A DNA stretch of 64,000 nucleotides, taken from contig JANQHQ010000020.1 in NCBI GenBank assembly GCA_028282595.1, positions 1 through 64,000 on the forward strand, written 5' to 3'. A program made the translations under genes and the position numbers. This DNA comes from Chlorobium sp. (lineage in GTDB: Bacteria > Bacteroidota > Chlorobiia > Chlorobiales > Chlorobiaceae). This document shows, one piece after another, positions 44,030 through 52,676 of the stretch. The number at the start of each line of letters is the position of its first letter. Within the stretch, counting starts at the first letter, position 1. The notes beneath the pieces are model-generated. The model searched no databases. It saw nothing but the letters and a program-made list of their open reading frames with translations, and was not told the DNA's origin.

Positions 44030-45112
44030 TCAGGTCAGCTTGTCGATAGTGTAGAGGGAGATCAGCGACACCCGTCCCTTCAGGGTCGTCGTCCCCTTGA
44101 AACGGGTTTTGTAGTTTTTCAGAAGCCTCACCGGGAAGAGAAAAAGCAGTTCTTCGGAAAGCAGGATCTCTTCGCCGAGCTCATCGCATTCGTCCTGGAT
44201 GCGGGCGGCTGTGTTGACGGTATCGCCGTGAAAAACGATCTCGAGCTTTTCATCGCCGACCTCGCCCGCCGTGACCTTGCCGGCGTGCAGGCCGGCCCAG
44301 AATTGCGGAACGAAACCGTATCGCCGGCGATAGTACCCGTTTTTCCTCCCGATGCTCTCCAGAATCCCGAAATAGCAGTTGACGCAGTTCATCTGCCGGG
44401 TACCGGCCTGCATGTTCCAGCTCACGACGACGCTGTCGCCGACGTACTGATAGACCTCTCCCTTGAACGTCGCCACCGGCCCGGCGATGTCGTTGAACAC
44501 GTCATAGAGCAGGTTGTGGTATTTTTCGTGACCGATCTCTTCGGCGATGGAAGTCGAGCCACGCATGTCGAGAAACATGAACACGCGCTCTTCCTCGTGA
44601 GGGAAACGATAGCGTCCGCTCACTGCGTTCCAGAAATTTTTCTCCCCCACTCTCTGGACGACAAGCCGGAAAAAATTGATCACGACACCGGCGAACGGCA
44701 GATAGAGCAGCAGAATGAAGAATTCGCCCGAAAAAAAGATCCTCAACCGGCCTTCGAGCGAGAAAACGCCGGTGTCGCGAAACAGGAGCAGCTCCTCCCC
44801 GCAGACAAAGAGCAGAAGGGCCAGGAGCGTGAGCGCCATGTAGGACAGCGTTCCGACAAGGAGCGTGACGAGAAAGGTGAGATTACGGGTCAATCTGGAA
44901 AGAAACAGCACGTCGACCGCCGCCACGATGCCGCCCACCAGAAGACCGATAGCGGTGAAACGGAAAAAGGTAAAGACATCGTACACATCGGCAACGCCCT
45001 GATAGACCCGGCCCAGGAGGGAAAAGAACGCCAGATAGACGTAACAAGCCGTCAGAAACCCGAAGAGGATCCAGGCCGCGACTTTCAGATTTCTCGATAG
45101 CTTTCCGGGCAT
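44030..45112 (-). CDS. Membrane-anchored class III nucleotide cyclase
   Basis: The 360-aa product has about five hydrophobic segments in its first 170 residues and a C-terminal catalytic domain. That domain has FLDMRGSTSIAEEIG (metal Asp), YVGDSVVVSW (second Asp) and HGDTVNTAARIQ (Asn/Arg transition-state residues). The base-recognising position that is Lys in adenylate cyclases appears to be Gln (VYQYVGD), so adenylate specificity should not be assumed. The start ATG at 45112 (MPGKLSRN) is preferred over 45169. The domain order resembles Pycsar-type or CHASE-less adenylate cyclases. It is convergent with the HD-PycTM gene. Confidence 0.85.
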   Translation of the reverse strand: MPGKLSRNLKVAAWILFGFLTACYVYLAFFSLLGRVYQGVADVYDVFTFFRFTAIGLLVGGIVAAVDVLFLSRLTRNLTFLVTLLVGTLSYMALTLLALLLFVCGEELLLFRDTGVFSLEGRLRIFFSGEFFILLLYLPFAGVVINFFRLVVQRVGEKNFWNAVSGRYRFPHEEERVFMFLDMRGSTSIAEEIGHEKYHNLLYDVFNDIAGPVATFKGEVYQYVGDSVVVSWNMQAGTRQMNCVNCYFGILESIGRKNGYYRRRYGFVPQFWAGLHAGKVTAGEVGDEKLEIVFHGDTVNTAARIQDECDELGEEILLSEELLFLFPVRLLKNYKTRFKGTTTLKGRVSLISLYTIDKLT

Positions 45113-45118
45113 GCCTGT

Positions 45119-45154
45119 AAAAAAAACGCCGCCCTGGCAGTTTCCGCCGGGCGA
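45119..45154 (-). terminator. Rho-independent terminator after the Omp85-fusion gene
   Basis: On the minus strand GCCCGGC and GCCAGGGC pair with one bulged base, and an eight-T run follows. It lies 30 bp downstream of the stop codon at 45185 and just before the cyclase start. Confidence 0.78.
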
Positions 45155-45184
45155 AACAATCGTCGTCAATGAAACTGGAACGGA

Positions 45185-47923
45185 TCAGAACGTAAATCCT
45201 GTCCTGACGTAAATGCCTATATCGTCGGTGAGCCTGCCACTGTCGCCCCCCTTGCCGACGGAAACGCTCAGAGCGTAGCGGGGCTCGACAAACCCGAACC
45301 AGAGACCGCCCCCGTAACCGGTGTGCCACCTGTCCGAATCCTCTCCGTCATGGTAGACCCTCCCCGTCTCGATAAACGCCAGAGGCCCGAACATGACCGG
45401 GACGAGAAACTTGAACGTGCCGGCATAGAGCCTGATCTCCGAATTTCCGTAGAGAGAGGCGTCCCCCGCAAACCGCTGCTTGTCGAATCCGCGAACGGAG
45501 CGCGAACCGCCGATGTAGGCAGCCTCGAAAAAGGGATAGTCCCCCCAGATTTTTTCGCCCCCGGCACGCAGGGCGAGACGCGAGTGCGGCAGGGAAAAGA
45601 GCGGCAGGTAAACCGTTCCCTCCGCCTTCACTTTCCCGAAACTCTCGCTGTTACCGAAAAACTCCGGATACCAGGCGCCCTCGATGTCGAAGATCGCCCC
45701 GCTCTCCGCGGTGGTTCCGCAAGGGGTTTGCGAAGCAGCGAAGCGAGTGAGATGCCTTCCGGTCGAAAGCAGGACTTTTTTCCCGCAATCGCGACTATCG
45801 TAGCGCAAGCCGGCAATGACAGCCCCGGTAAAATCCTCGTCGATCCCGTACGGATCGAGCGCCTCGAGCCTCGAACCCTTATCGACTTCGAGATCGATGA
45901 ACCGGGCCTCGAACCCCGTGCGAAACTGAACATTCGAGTTCGCGGGAAATCGCAGCGTGGATCGCAGCCAGCTCACCTGCTGCCTGATCTCGAAATCATC
46001 CTCGTCGTAGAGCGTCGTGTCGAAGGCGGATTCGTTACCGAATCCGTAGAAGTTGATGATATCGAGACCCGTCGTTCCCGCATCGACAACCAGTTCCGCG
46101 CCGTCGATGACGGAACGGAAATCACCGGTGTACTCGATCTTGTAGCGAAGTTCGGAACCCGCGGCGACACCGCCCCCGAGTCTCATGCTGTAGTTGTAGG
46201 GATCACGCCGGAATCCGTAATCTTCCATGATCACGCCCCACCCGAGAAACGCGCCGTACTCCGGAGCGTAATCGAGCTTGAGGTTCGCGATCGAGGCGTC
46301 GATCTCCCGGCCGTAGTCCCTCGGTTTCAGGTCATACTTTTCACGATCGCCCGATGGCTTTCCGGCCGGACGCCGGTCGATCGAGGTGAACCTTCCGGGC
46401 GCAAACGCCGTGTTGTCGCCCTGGTCGTAAAAATAGTTCCGGCCGTTCGAGGCGAAGCCTCCCGAAAGGCGGTCGACGCTGTCCGTCAGGCTGTCTTCGC
46501 CCTGGCCGCCGATAACCCTTATGTCGATATCCTTCGACAGCGTTCCGTTGATTTCGGCGCGGTCCTTTCCACCGAGAAGATAGAGGCGGATCTCGTCCGT
46601 TTCCACGGGATCGAACCTTCTCGAATAAAAGGGTTCCTGTTCCCGCACGCCCGTAAGCGGCTCGTATCTGTATATGGCTACGGACACGCCGCCGTCGACA
46701 TGCCGGTCCACCCGCGCATATTCCGGCTTGTCGCTGGCATGGATATCGACCTCCCCGGCATACATCGCGTACAGTTCGGCGGAAGCCGCCCGAAGCTGGT
46801 CGCGCCGGGCTTTCAGGGTTCGCGAGAGCGCTTCGCCCTCCTTCTCGTACATGGCCGGCGGCATGGATCGCACGGCGCTCCGGATCAGATCGTCGGAGAG
46901 CACCCCGACCACTTCTTCCGTCGCCCGATCCCATCCCGCCCTGTCGAGAAGCGGAAAAACCATGCGGTCGAGCGGACGGCCCGACCATGACAGAAAGTAG
47001 ACGTTGTCCATATCGTCCCCGAATCCCTCGATCTGCGGGATGATCTGCGTTATGACCCACGAGAAAATCCCGTCCTGCCGCGAAAACGCGTTGTCACGGT
47101 CTTTCGGCACGGGTCGCCACACGACGCCCTCGCCCTCCCGGTACGCGGCCCACCGCCACTGCCCGGCATGACGATCCCAGTCGCCGACGAACAGGTCTAT
47201 CAGGCGGGCCTTGAGATACAGGCCGGCATCGACGACATGCGCATTGTCCTCCTTCAGTTTTTTCAACATGGTGGAGGTCTTCGAGACCTTCAGGGCGCCG
47301 GCGAACGCGTTGTGCGGGCCGTCATTCTCGTCGGGATGTTCCTCGATGGTACCGAACAAGCCGGCGAACTCGTCGTAGTACTCACCGAGCACTTCCCGGT
47401 CATAGGGCATGACGACAAAGCTCGCCTGTGCCGCGGGGACTCCGGCGGCCGCTACAAAGGGCTGCACGACCACCACTCCGGCCGGATTCGCCGTGCTCAC
47501 CTGGTCCTGCACGACGCTGGCGACAACCGTGTTCCGCAATTTTTCCGGCATTCCCCTTGTCGGGTCCTTATCGACGGTTCTGAACCGGTACTCCTTTCCG
47601 TCCTTTCCCATGAAACGCAGGCTAACCGTCTGGAAACCTCCCCCTTTCCTGAACGGCTTGAGCCCCCCGGCGAAAGAACGGAGATCGAGCACATCGACAT
47701 CCATGGGGGTCGTCCAGAGCGAACGCCAGTGTTCCCCGAAAACCATGCGGTGCAATGCGCCCGCTTCGTACCGTTCGCCCGGCACGACGGTGACCGTCGT
47801 CCTGCCGTCGATCTCCTGCTGCGGTATTTTCCGGGGCCGGGCCTCGCCGGGCTGGGCTATCGAAAGAAAAACCGCGGTGAGAGCGATCCCCGCGGCGGAA
47901 AGGCGTGACGGCAAAAAACGCAT
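45185..47923 (-). CDS. Kinase-like periplasmic domain fused to an Omp85/BamA-TamA-type outer-membrane barrel
   Basis: The 912-aa product has a signal peptide (first 27 residues). A soluble N-terminal region follows that contains LFVGDWDRHAGQWRW (about 248-262) and WRPVPKDRDNAFSR (about 270-285). These resemble the catalytic HRD/GDxDRxxxN and metal-binding D segments of PI-kinase/HipA-like folds. The last third is an Omp85 barrel, with the lid-lock motif GGSRSVRGFDKQR and the barrel end YVRTGFTF. So the protein is an outer-membrane barrel with a large enzymatic-looking periplasmic part. Whether it phosphorylates anything is unknown. It ends in a strong terminator. Confidence 0.75.
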   Translation of the reverse strand: MRFLPSRLSAAGIALTAVFLSIAQPGEARPRKIPQQEIDGRTTVTVVPGERYEAGALHRMVFGEHWRSLWTTPMDVDVLDLRSFAGGLKPFRKGGGFQTVSLRFMGKDGKEYRFRTVDKDPTRGMPEKLRNTVVASVVQDQVSTANPAGVVVVQPFVAAAGVPAAQASFVVMPYDREVLGEYYDEFAGLFGTIEEHPDENDGPHNAFAGALKVSKTSTMLKKLKEDNAHVVDAGLYLKARLIDLFVGDWDRHAGQWRWAAYREGEGVVWRPVPKDRDNAFSRQDGIFSWVITQIIPQIEGFGDDMDNVYFLSWSGRPLDRMVFPLLDRAGWDRATEEVVGVLSDDLIRSAVRSMPPAMYEKEGEALSRTLKARRDQLRAASAELYAMYAGEVDIHASDKPEYARVDRHVDGGVSVAIYRYEPLTGVREQEPFYSRRFDPVETDEIRLYLLGGKDRAEINGTLSKDIDIRVIGGQGEDSLTDSVDRLSGGFASNGRNYFYDQGDNTAFAPGRFTSIDRRPAGKPSGDREKYDLKPRDYGREIDASIANLKLDYAPEYGAFLGWGVIMEDYGFRRDPYNYSMRLGGGVAAGSELRYKIEYTGDFRSVIDGAELVVDAGTTGLDIINFYGFGNESAFDTTLYDEDDFEIRQQVSWLRSTLRFPANSNVQFRTGFEARFIDLEVDKGSRLEALDPYGIDEDFTGAVIAGLRYDSRDCGKKVLLSTGRHLTRFAASQTPCGTTAESGAIFDIEGAWYPEFFGNSESFGKVKAEGTVYLPLFSLPHSRLALRAGGEKIWGDYPFFEAAYIGGSRSVRGFDKQRFAGDASLYGNSEIRLYAGTFKFLVPVMFGPLAFIETGRVYHDGEDSDRWHTGYGGGLWFGFVEPRYALSVSVGKGGDSGRLTDDIGIYVRTGFTF

Positions 47924-48087
47924 AACTGTTCATTTAGTGAACCCGCCTCCGGTCGGGGACCCGGTGAAACAGGCCCGACTCTGCGGTTCACGGGGCTTTT
48001 CAGCCGGAGGAACCGGAAGAATGACGGGGAAACGAATCTATCCTTAAATATACGATTTTCCGCCGAAAAGTACGCCGGAAGCACAGA

Positions 48088-49008
48088 TCAACGGACAGGC
48101 AAGCCGGACGAGGTTTGCGTTTCCGGCATGTAGAGAAACAGCCTGAATTTCTTTTTCGCTCCTTCGTTGCTGATGAACATGCCGAGGCGGGGACCGAATG
48201 CAAGACCTTCGGCCTGGGGATGGTCCTTGCGGTCGAGCTTCGCGGAGAAACGGACCTTTCCGGCACCATCAACTTCCACCAGCAGCCGCGAGCGGGCGGA
48301 AAGCACGAAAAAATCGCCTGTAACGGGGTGACGCTCTATTGCGGAAGGCTTGAACGGCTTGCCGTTTCCCGCCTTTCGCAACGTTTCGGCGTCGAGCAGG
48401 AAACGCGGCTCTTTCAGGAGAGAGAGCGTTTCAAGCGAAAATGAGAAGACCGGTTTGAAAGCTGCCGCCGCTTTCTTCCGCTTGAACAGCAGCGTCTTCA
48501 GCGAGATAGCTCCCGGATTTTCCTTGCAGGCAAGCAGCAGGGAGTTGGTGGCGGGATCGTGGCACAACCCCTCGACGTCGTACAGGTCGTTCAGAAAGGT
48601 TTCATGTCTGACCGCCTCGACCAGGGAACCGTCTTCGCCCTCCGCGAAAGCGTAGATGACCCCCGAGCTCGTCACCATGTAGAACCGCCCGCCGACAAAG
48701 GCGATATCCTCGAAATCGGCCGCGACCGGATCGTTTCCGAACCATCGTCTCTCGTATATCGAAAAGCGCTTGATGATATCCCCCGACCGCGGATCGAGCT
48801 CGTAGACCGTTCCCCTTTCATCGTCATGCGCGAAGAGCCGGCCGGCGTCATCGAAGGTGATCCCCGAGATCTCGGCAAGTTCGGCCGGAAGCTTCATCCT
48901 GGCGTCCGGACGGCGAAGATCGTATCGCCCGAGAAGCGGACGGTCCGCCTGAAGGTTCGCGCACGGAAAAAGCAGCACGACAAGGAGAAAAAGCGATCTG
49001 ACAGTCAT
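48088..49008 (-). CDS. SdiA-regulated-like secreted beta-propeller protein
   Basis: The 306-aa product has a signal peptide (MTVRSLFLLVVLLFPCANLQA). A propeller-like sequence follows, in which LPAELAEISGITFDD, FEDIAFVGGRFYMVTSSG and YDVEGLCHD repeat the D/E-x-E-G/D-I pattern of SdiA-regulated (PF06977-like) proteins. The mature protein is presumably periplasmic. The start ATG at 49008 was chosen over 49170 because the signal peptide begins there. A second protein of similar type is at 52841-53821. Function is unknown. Confidence 0.72.
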   Translation of the reverse strand: MTVRSLFLLVVLLFPCANLQADRPLLGRYDLRRPDARMKLPAELAEISGITFDDAGRLFAHDDERGTVYELDPRSGDIIKRFSIYERRWFGNDPVAADFEDIAFVGGRFYMVTSSGVIYAFAEGEDGSLVEAVRHETFLNDLYDVEGLCHDPATNSLLLACKENPGAISLKTLLFKRKKAAAAFKPVFSFSLETLSLLKEPRFLLDAETLRKAGNGKPFKPSAIERHPVTGDFFVLSARSRLLVEVDGAGKVRFSAKLDRKDHPQAEGLAFGPRLGMFISNEGAKKKFRLFLYMPETQTSSGLPVR

Positions 49009-49090
49009 CGTCGAAAGAGATGTGTTGCAGTTTGCGCCGGAAGTTCGTCGATGAAATCTACGGAAAAAAACGGATGTCGCCGGACCGCGG

Positions 49091-50164
49091 TCACGCCAGA
49101 AGGTGAAGGCGGGAGAAGACGTAATCGAGATGATCCTCGTTGAGCACGATTCTGTAGAAACCCGTCCCATCCAGCCGGACGGGACGGCTGTCGCGGTCGC
49201 TGATGAATTTACGGCTCTGCTTGCCGTTATACCAGTAGATGAGGCGGATCTTTTCCCGGTCTATTTCGAGCGCCGTGATGCCCCTCTTGCCGATCGCGCA
49301 CCCTGAATTGAAAACACTCGGAATCGTCAGGTTGTTGTACACCCCGCTGCGCAGACCGATTTTTTTCCCCTGCCTGAAACAGGAGTCGAGTTCCGCCTTG
49401 AGCAGGGTGATCCGGTCCCGGATCCGTGCCCTCTCCGGCTCCCTGGCCGTGGCGAACGACCGGCAAAGTTCCTCGATCCTGTAGTTGAGATAGTCCACCT
49501 TCGAGAGCGACTCGAAAAGCGGGCGGTGGGTATGACCTATGATGGAGACGATCTTGGCCCTGTTCGAAAATTCGTAGATCGATTTTTCAATCGCGAACCT
49601 CCGTCGGCTGTTATAGGCTATCGAAAAATTCCTGATCCCGAACGGCTTGGCGATGTAGCGCAGAAACCAGACCACCGCCCGGCTGACGAGCGGGTAGGTT
49701 TCCCAGAGAAAAACGGATGCCTGGTGCCCGTGGAAGATCAGCAGGTCCTCTTCATTGTAGGACAATCTGAGCGACTCGAGCAGGTACGGTTCGAGCAGAT
49801 AGTTTTTCTCGTCGAGGAGCGAGACGTCGTGATTGCCGAAGGTTCTCAGAAAGAAACCGTTCTCGTTGAAACGCAGAAAGAGCTCGTAAAGGTGGCGCCA
49901 CCGCGAAACGATGGAATCCAGCGGAAACTTGAACAGTTCCTCCACATCCCCGTTGAGCACAAGGCTGTACTTTTCCGGAAGGTAGTAGTTCTTCAGGATC
50001 GACTCGACAAGACCGGCGTTGCGCCGGAACTCGTCCCTCCGCCCCCCGTTGCCCATATGCAGGTCGCTGAGTATCAGTATTCTCGAATCGCCGTCGAGGG
50101 CGATGCGCTTCGACTTTTTCAGAAGCTTGTCGAGATGAGGATGTTTGTTGTTGTTGCTGAACAT
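49091..50164 (-). CDS. Calcineurin-like metallophosphoesterase
   Basis: The 357-aa product shows the metallophosphatase motifs ILILSDLHMGN (DxH), LNGDVEEL (GDxxE), FGNHDVSL (GNHD), and IFHGH followed by IGHTHRP (GHxH). The family includes UDP-diacylglucosamine phosphatase LpxH and related enzymes. The product lacks a signal peptide. Start at 50164 (ATG) or a TTG three codons earlier; neither has a clear ribosome site. It lies 33 bp after the PHP gene on the same strand, suggesting co-transcription of two phosphoesterase-like proteins. Confidence 0.85.
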   Translation of the reverse strand: MFSNNNKHPHLDKLLKKSKRIALDGDSRILILSDLHMGNGGRRDEFRRNAGLVESILKNYYLPEKYSLVLNGDVEELFKFPLDSIVSRWRHLYELFLRFNENGFFLRTFGNHDVSLLDEKNYLLEPYLLESLRLSYNEEDLLIFHGHQASVFLWETYPLVSRAVVWFLRYIAKPFGIRNFSIAYNSRRRFAIEKSIYEFSNRAKIVSIIGHTHRPLFESLSKVDYLNYRIEELCRSFATAREPERARIRDRITLLKAELDSCFRQGKKIGLRSGVYNNLTIPSVFNSGCAIGKRGITALEIDREKIRLIYWYNGKQSRKFISDRDSRPVRLDGTGFYRIVLNEDHLDYVFSRLHLLA

Positions 50165-50197
50165 GCTTTTCAAACCATCCGCCGGAAAACACCGGTA

Positions 50198-50899
50198 TTA
50201 CCTGATGCGCCCTCCCCGGTAGAGAAAAAGCGAAACCCTTTCGTTGCTCCTTATCGCCTCCTTGACCGCTTCACTGTTTTTTTCGCAACGAAGCAGGGTT
50301 TTCCAGGACAGGAGGTGTTTTTCTTCATGAAAATCTGAATTAGCGATATAGTTAAACTTTTTCAAACCGACAACACTGAACAGATCGTCGCGGTTGGCGA
50401 CCTCCCAGGCATCGAAACGTCCGGCAAGGCGTTCATGGTTCTCCCAGAGGTAGGCCGAAGGATTCTGACCCGAATGACTTCTCGGACAGGGATGGCAGGC
50501 TACCGAGACCCCCTGTTGCTTCGCGGTGTTTTCGATAATGGTTTCAACATCAGGATCGGGCGAAATATATTCCTTTATGTCGAGACAGAGCATGTGAAAG
50601 CGCGACGTGTCGTTCGTGATCTCGACACCCGGAATCAGCAGCATGCCGTAGCGCTCCCGGGCAAACCTCGCGGCTCGCCGCAAATCATCGATATACACGG
50701 GAAAATCCTCCTCGCTCACCGCGGGAATTCTTTTCCCCTGCAATTCCGATGCTTTTGCGGTTTCACTATCGAGCACATGGTCGGTAATCGCAATGACGTC
50801 GAAGCCCGCTTCCCCGTAAAGTTCTATAACCTCTTCGACAGAGCAGCGGCCGTCGCTCCACGTGGTATGAATATGAAAATCACAGTACAGCCATTCCAT
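50198..50899 (-). CDS. PHP-domain metal-dependent phosphoesterase
   Basis: The 233-aa protein carries the PHP motifs DFHIHTTWSDG near the N-terminus, AITDH, EITNDTSRFHMLCLD, and the late NSDFHE, which build a trinuclear metal site. Relatives include RNase AM/TrpH and histidinol phosphatases. Substrate is unknown. The start ATG at 50899 precedes a metallophosphoesterase gene on the same strand. The hairpin array 50996-51252 lies upstream, between it and trmH. Confidence 0.85.
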   Translation of the reverse strand: MEWLYCDFHIHTTWSDGRCSVEEVIELYGEAGFDVIAITDHVLDSETAKASELQGKRIPAVSEEDFPVYIDDLRRAARFARERYGMLLIPGVEITNDTSRFHMLCLDIKEYISPDPDVETIIENTAKQQGVSVACHPCPRSHSGQNPSAYLWENHERLAGRFDAWEVANRDDLFSVVGLKKFNYIANSDFHEEKHLLSWKTLLRCEKNSEAVKEAIRSNERVSLFLYRGGRIR

Positions 50900-50930
50900 G
50901 GGAACAGGGACAGTGAAGAAAATAACAAAA

Positions 50931-50944
50931 GGGTACCTCTTAAC
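50931..50944. repeat. MITE-like left end, copy G (right end unclear)
   Basis: GGGTACCTCTTAAC matches the left end of the family. A possible decayed right end lies near 51067-51087, where AAGTAATGGCACTGCAACCCTT loosely recalls AAGTAATAGAGATGCCCTT of copy C. There is no target duplication. The segment in between is partly occupied by the hairpin array. Confidence 0.45.
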
Positions 50945-50995
50945 CTGAATACTTCATGAGATCCGAAGCGCTGTGGCGCAGTCACAAGTGACGTC

Positions 50996-51252
50996 GCGCC
51001 GGCTTCGCCGGGCGCTTGGTAACGAGAGACGACGCCTGACAAAGTCAGGCTTAGTGACGAGTTAAAAGTAATGGCACTGCAACCCTTGAGGTATTTTTCC
51101 GATCACGCTTGTCACTAAGCTCGGCGAAGCCCGAGCGACATCACTAAGCCTGACACAGTCAGGCGTCGTTACCAAGTCCGGCAACGCCGGACGACGTCAC
51201 TAAGCCCGATACCAATCGGGCGTCGTCACCAAGCGCCCGGCGAAGCCGACGC
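50996..51252. repeat. Array of seven hairpins with conserved linkers, in two inverted arms
   Basis: Seven short inverted repeats of different sequence occur at 50996-51015, 51034-51050, 51119-51136, 51148-51164, 51177-51191, 51204-51221 and 51233-51252. In the right arm successive hairpins are joined by a conserved linker, alternately GACRTCACTAAG and GTCGTYACCAAG. The two left-arm hairpins carry the same linkers in reverse complement (CTTAGTGACG, CTTGGTAACG). Stem sequences vary while pairing is kept, e.g. GCCTGAC/GTCAGGC, TCCGGC/GCCGGA and GCCCGAT/ATCGGGC. The region contains no gene. Confidence 0.85.
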
Positions 51253-51475
51253 GACGGTGCAATGTAGAAAAGAGTATGTTGCGGAAACGTGACGGCTACG
51301 TAAACAGATCGAAAAGAGTACACACCGGGGCCACGCCGCTACGGGAGGCATCGAAAAAACTTGAGAACCTTTCCCGTCTTCTTGATATTGTGAGTGTTGC
51401 GACTCCGTTACGTTGCAACCGATCCGAACGGCCGCGCGCCGGAATGGGCCGGATGCGACATGCGGAAAAAAACAA
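51253..51475 (+). other. Upstream region of trmH
   Basis: This 223-bp piece follows the hairpin array. No promoter could be fixed; ribosome-site strength before trmH is weak. Confidence 0.4.
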
Positions 51476-52147
51476 ATGCCAAAGATCGTGATCACTCCGG
51501 AACGATTCGCCAGAATCCGCCAGCTACTCGAACACCGCCAGCCGGACCTGACGGTGCTCATGGACAACGTCAACAAACCGCACAATCTTTCGGCCATCGT
51601 CAGAAGCTGCGACGCCGTGGGCATAGAAACCGTTCACGCCGTTTCGCAAGACAAAATCATACGCAACCGGCAGAGCGCAGCCAGAGGTTCCGACAAATGG
51701 GTCCGTCTGCGGTTGCACGACGGCACAAAGGACGCCGTCGGGTTTCTCCGGAAACAGGGCATGCAGATTCTCGTAGCCCATGTCGGGGAGGGATCGGTCG
51801 ATTTCCGGGAGATGGACTATACGGTACCGACGGCGATCGTCATGGGAGCCGAACTGCACGGACCGTCCGGCGCGGCGATCGACCGTGCGGACAGTCTGAT
51901 CCACGTCCCGATGCAGGGCATGGTCGAATCGCTCAATGTCTCCGTCGCGGCGGCCGTCATTCTCTTCGAGGCCCAGCGGCAGAGAATGGACGCAGGCTTG
52001 TACGACAAACCCGGCTTCCCGGAATCCTACCTGAAACGGCGCCTTTTCGAACTGGCTTATCCCGTCGTCAGCAAAAAGCTCTCCGAACAGGGCCTCGACT
52101 ATCCGGAACTCGACGCCGGGGGCAGAATCGTCCGGCATCGCCGCTGA
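51476..52147 (+). CDS. trmH: tRNA (guanosine(18)-2'-O)-methyltransferase, SpoU/TrmH family
   Basis: The 223-aa product has the SpoU-type knot: LMDNVNKPHNLSAIVRSCDAVGIE (motif 1), AIVMGAELHGPS (motif 2) and IHVPMQGMVESLNVSVAAAVILFE (motif 3). TrmH methylates the ribose of G18 in the D-loop of tRNA; relatives methylate 23S rRNA. The length and the C-terminal tail of about 60 residues suit TrmH. Start ATG at 51476; the frame to 51413 is open but begins in an unlikely segment. It is convergent with a small hypothetical gene 22 bp away. Confidence 0.9.
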   Translation: MPKIVITPERFARIRQLLEHRQPDLTVLMDNVNKPHNLSAIVRSCDAVGIETVHAVSQDKIIRNRQSAARGSDKWVRLRLHDGTKDAVGFLRKQGMQILVAHVGEGSVDFREMDYTVPTAIVMGAELHGPSGAAIDRADSLIHVPMQGMVESLNVSVAAAVILFEAQRQRMDAGLYDKPGFPESYLKRRLFELAYPVVSKKLSEQGLDYPELDAGGRIVRHRR

Positions 52148-52169
52148 ACGAAGCTCCGCCGGAGACTGA

Positions 52170-52571
52170 TCAGCGATTCCGGGAACGTGCCTCCCCCACG
52201 CTTTCCTCCCGGCAACTCACCGGCTCTCCTCCGGTAATGAAACAGCGATAGGTTCCCGACCCCTTCCGGGAAGCGAGATGGCGGTGCAGCGCCTGGAGCA
52301 GATCGTCGATCTCCCTCAGAAGGTGCCTGTGCTCGAAGGCGAGGGCCAGCAGAAAAAGAGGGAAGGTTATATGCTCGCGGCGAAGTTTCTTCAGGACGTT
52401 TCCCATCGCCCTGACCATGTGGGGAAACCGGTGCGAACGGGTTTTCTCCTCCTCGAATCTCTCGCGGGAACGCTCTTCGGGTTTGTAGTCGCAAGAGAAG
52501 TGGAAGTCCCCGTCTTCCACCCATTCGATGGCTATCCTGTAGGGAACGACCCTTTCATGCTCTTCCGACAT
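52170..52571 (-). CDS. Small hypothetical protein
   Basis: I do not recognise the 133-aa product. It is charged, with EERSRERFEEEKTRSH and LLREIDDLLQALHRHL suggesting helices, and no signal peptide. Codon use fits the surroundings. The MITE-like copy F lies 52 bp upstream. The gene may be spurious in its C-terminal third. Confidence 0.55.
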   Translation of the reverse strand: MSEEHERVVPYRIAIEWVEDGDFHFSCDYKPEERSRERFEEEKTRSHRFPHMVRAMGNVLKKLRREHITFPLFLLALAFEHRHLLREIDDLLQALHRHLASRKGSGTYRCFITGGEPVSCREESVGEARSRNR

Positions 52572-52623
52572 GGCGCTCCGGCGGCTGAAGGTGACTGGAA
52601 CCCGCTTGCTGCGCGGTAATTCA

Positions 52624-52676
52624 GGGTACCGCTAAAAAGTAGCACCACCCGACGCAGCAAGTTTTTAGAGACGCCC
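52624..52676. repeat. MITE-like element, copy F (53 bp)
   Basis: GGGTACCGCTAAAAA at the left and TTTTTAGAGACGCCC at the right, flanked by identical TTCA on both sides (52620-52623 and 52677-52680). It has a short unrelated interior. Confidence 0.83.

Noticed and set aside
42842..45112. Complete canonical Pycsar operon
   Set aside because: Genes are convergent and the effector is an HD fusion; only a possible functional link is claimed.
45323..46990. 555-codon plus-strand frame opposite the Omp85-fusion gene
   Set aside because: Antisense shadow of a gene with signal peptide and Omp85 motifs.
50996..51252. CRISPR array
   Set aside because: The conserved part is only 12 nt, the variable parts are palindromes rather than foreign spacers, part of the array is inverted, and no cas gene is in the window.
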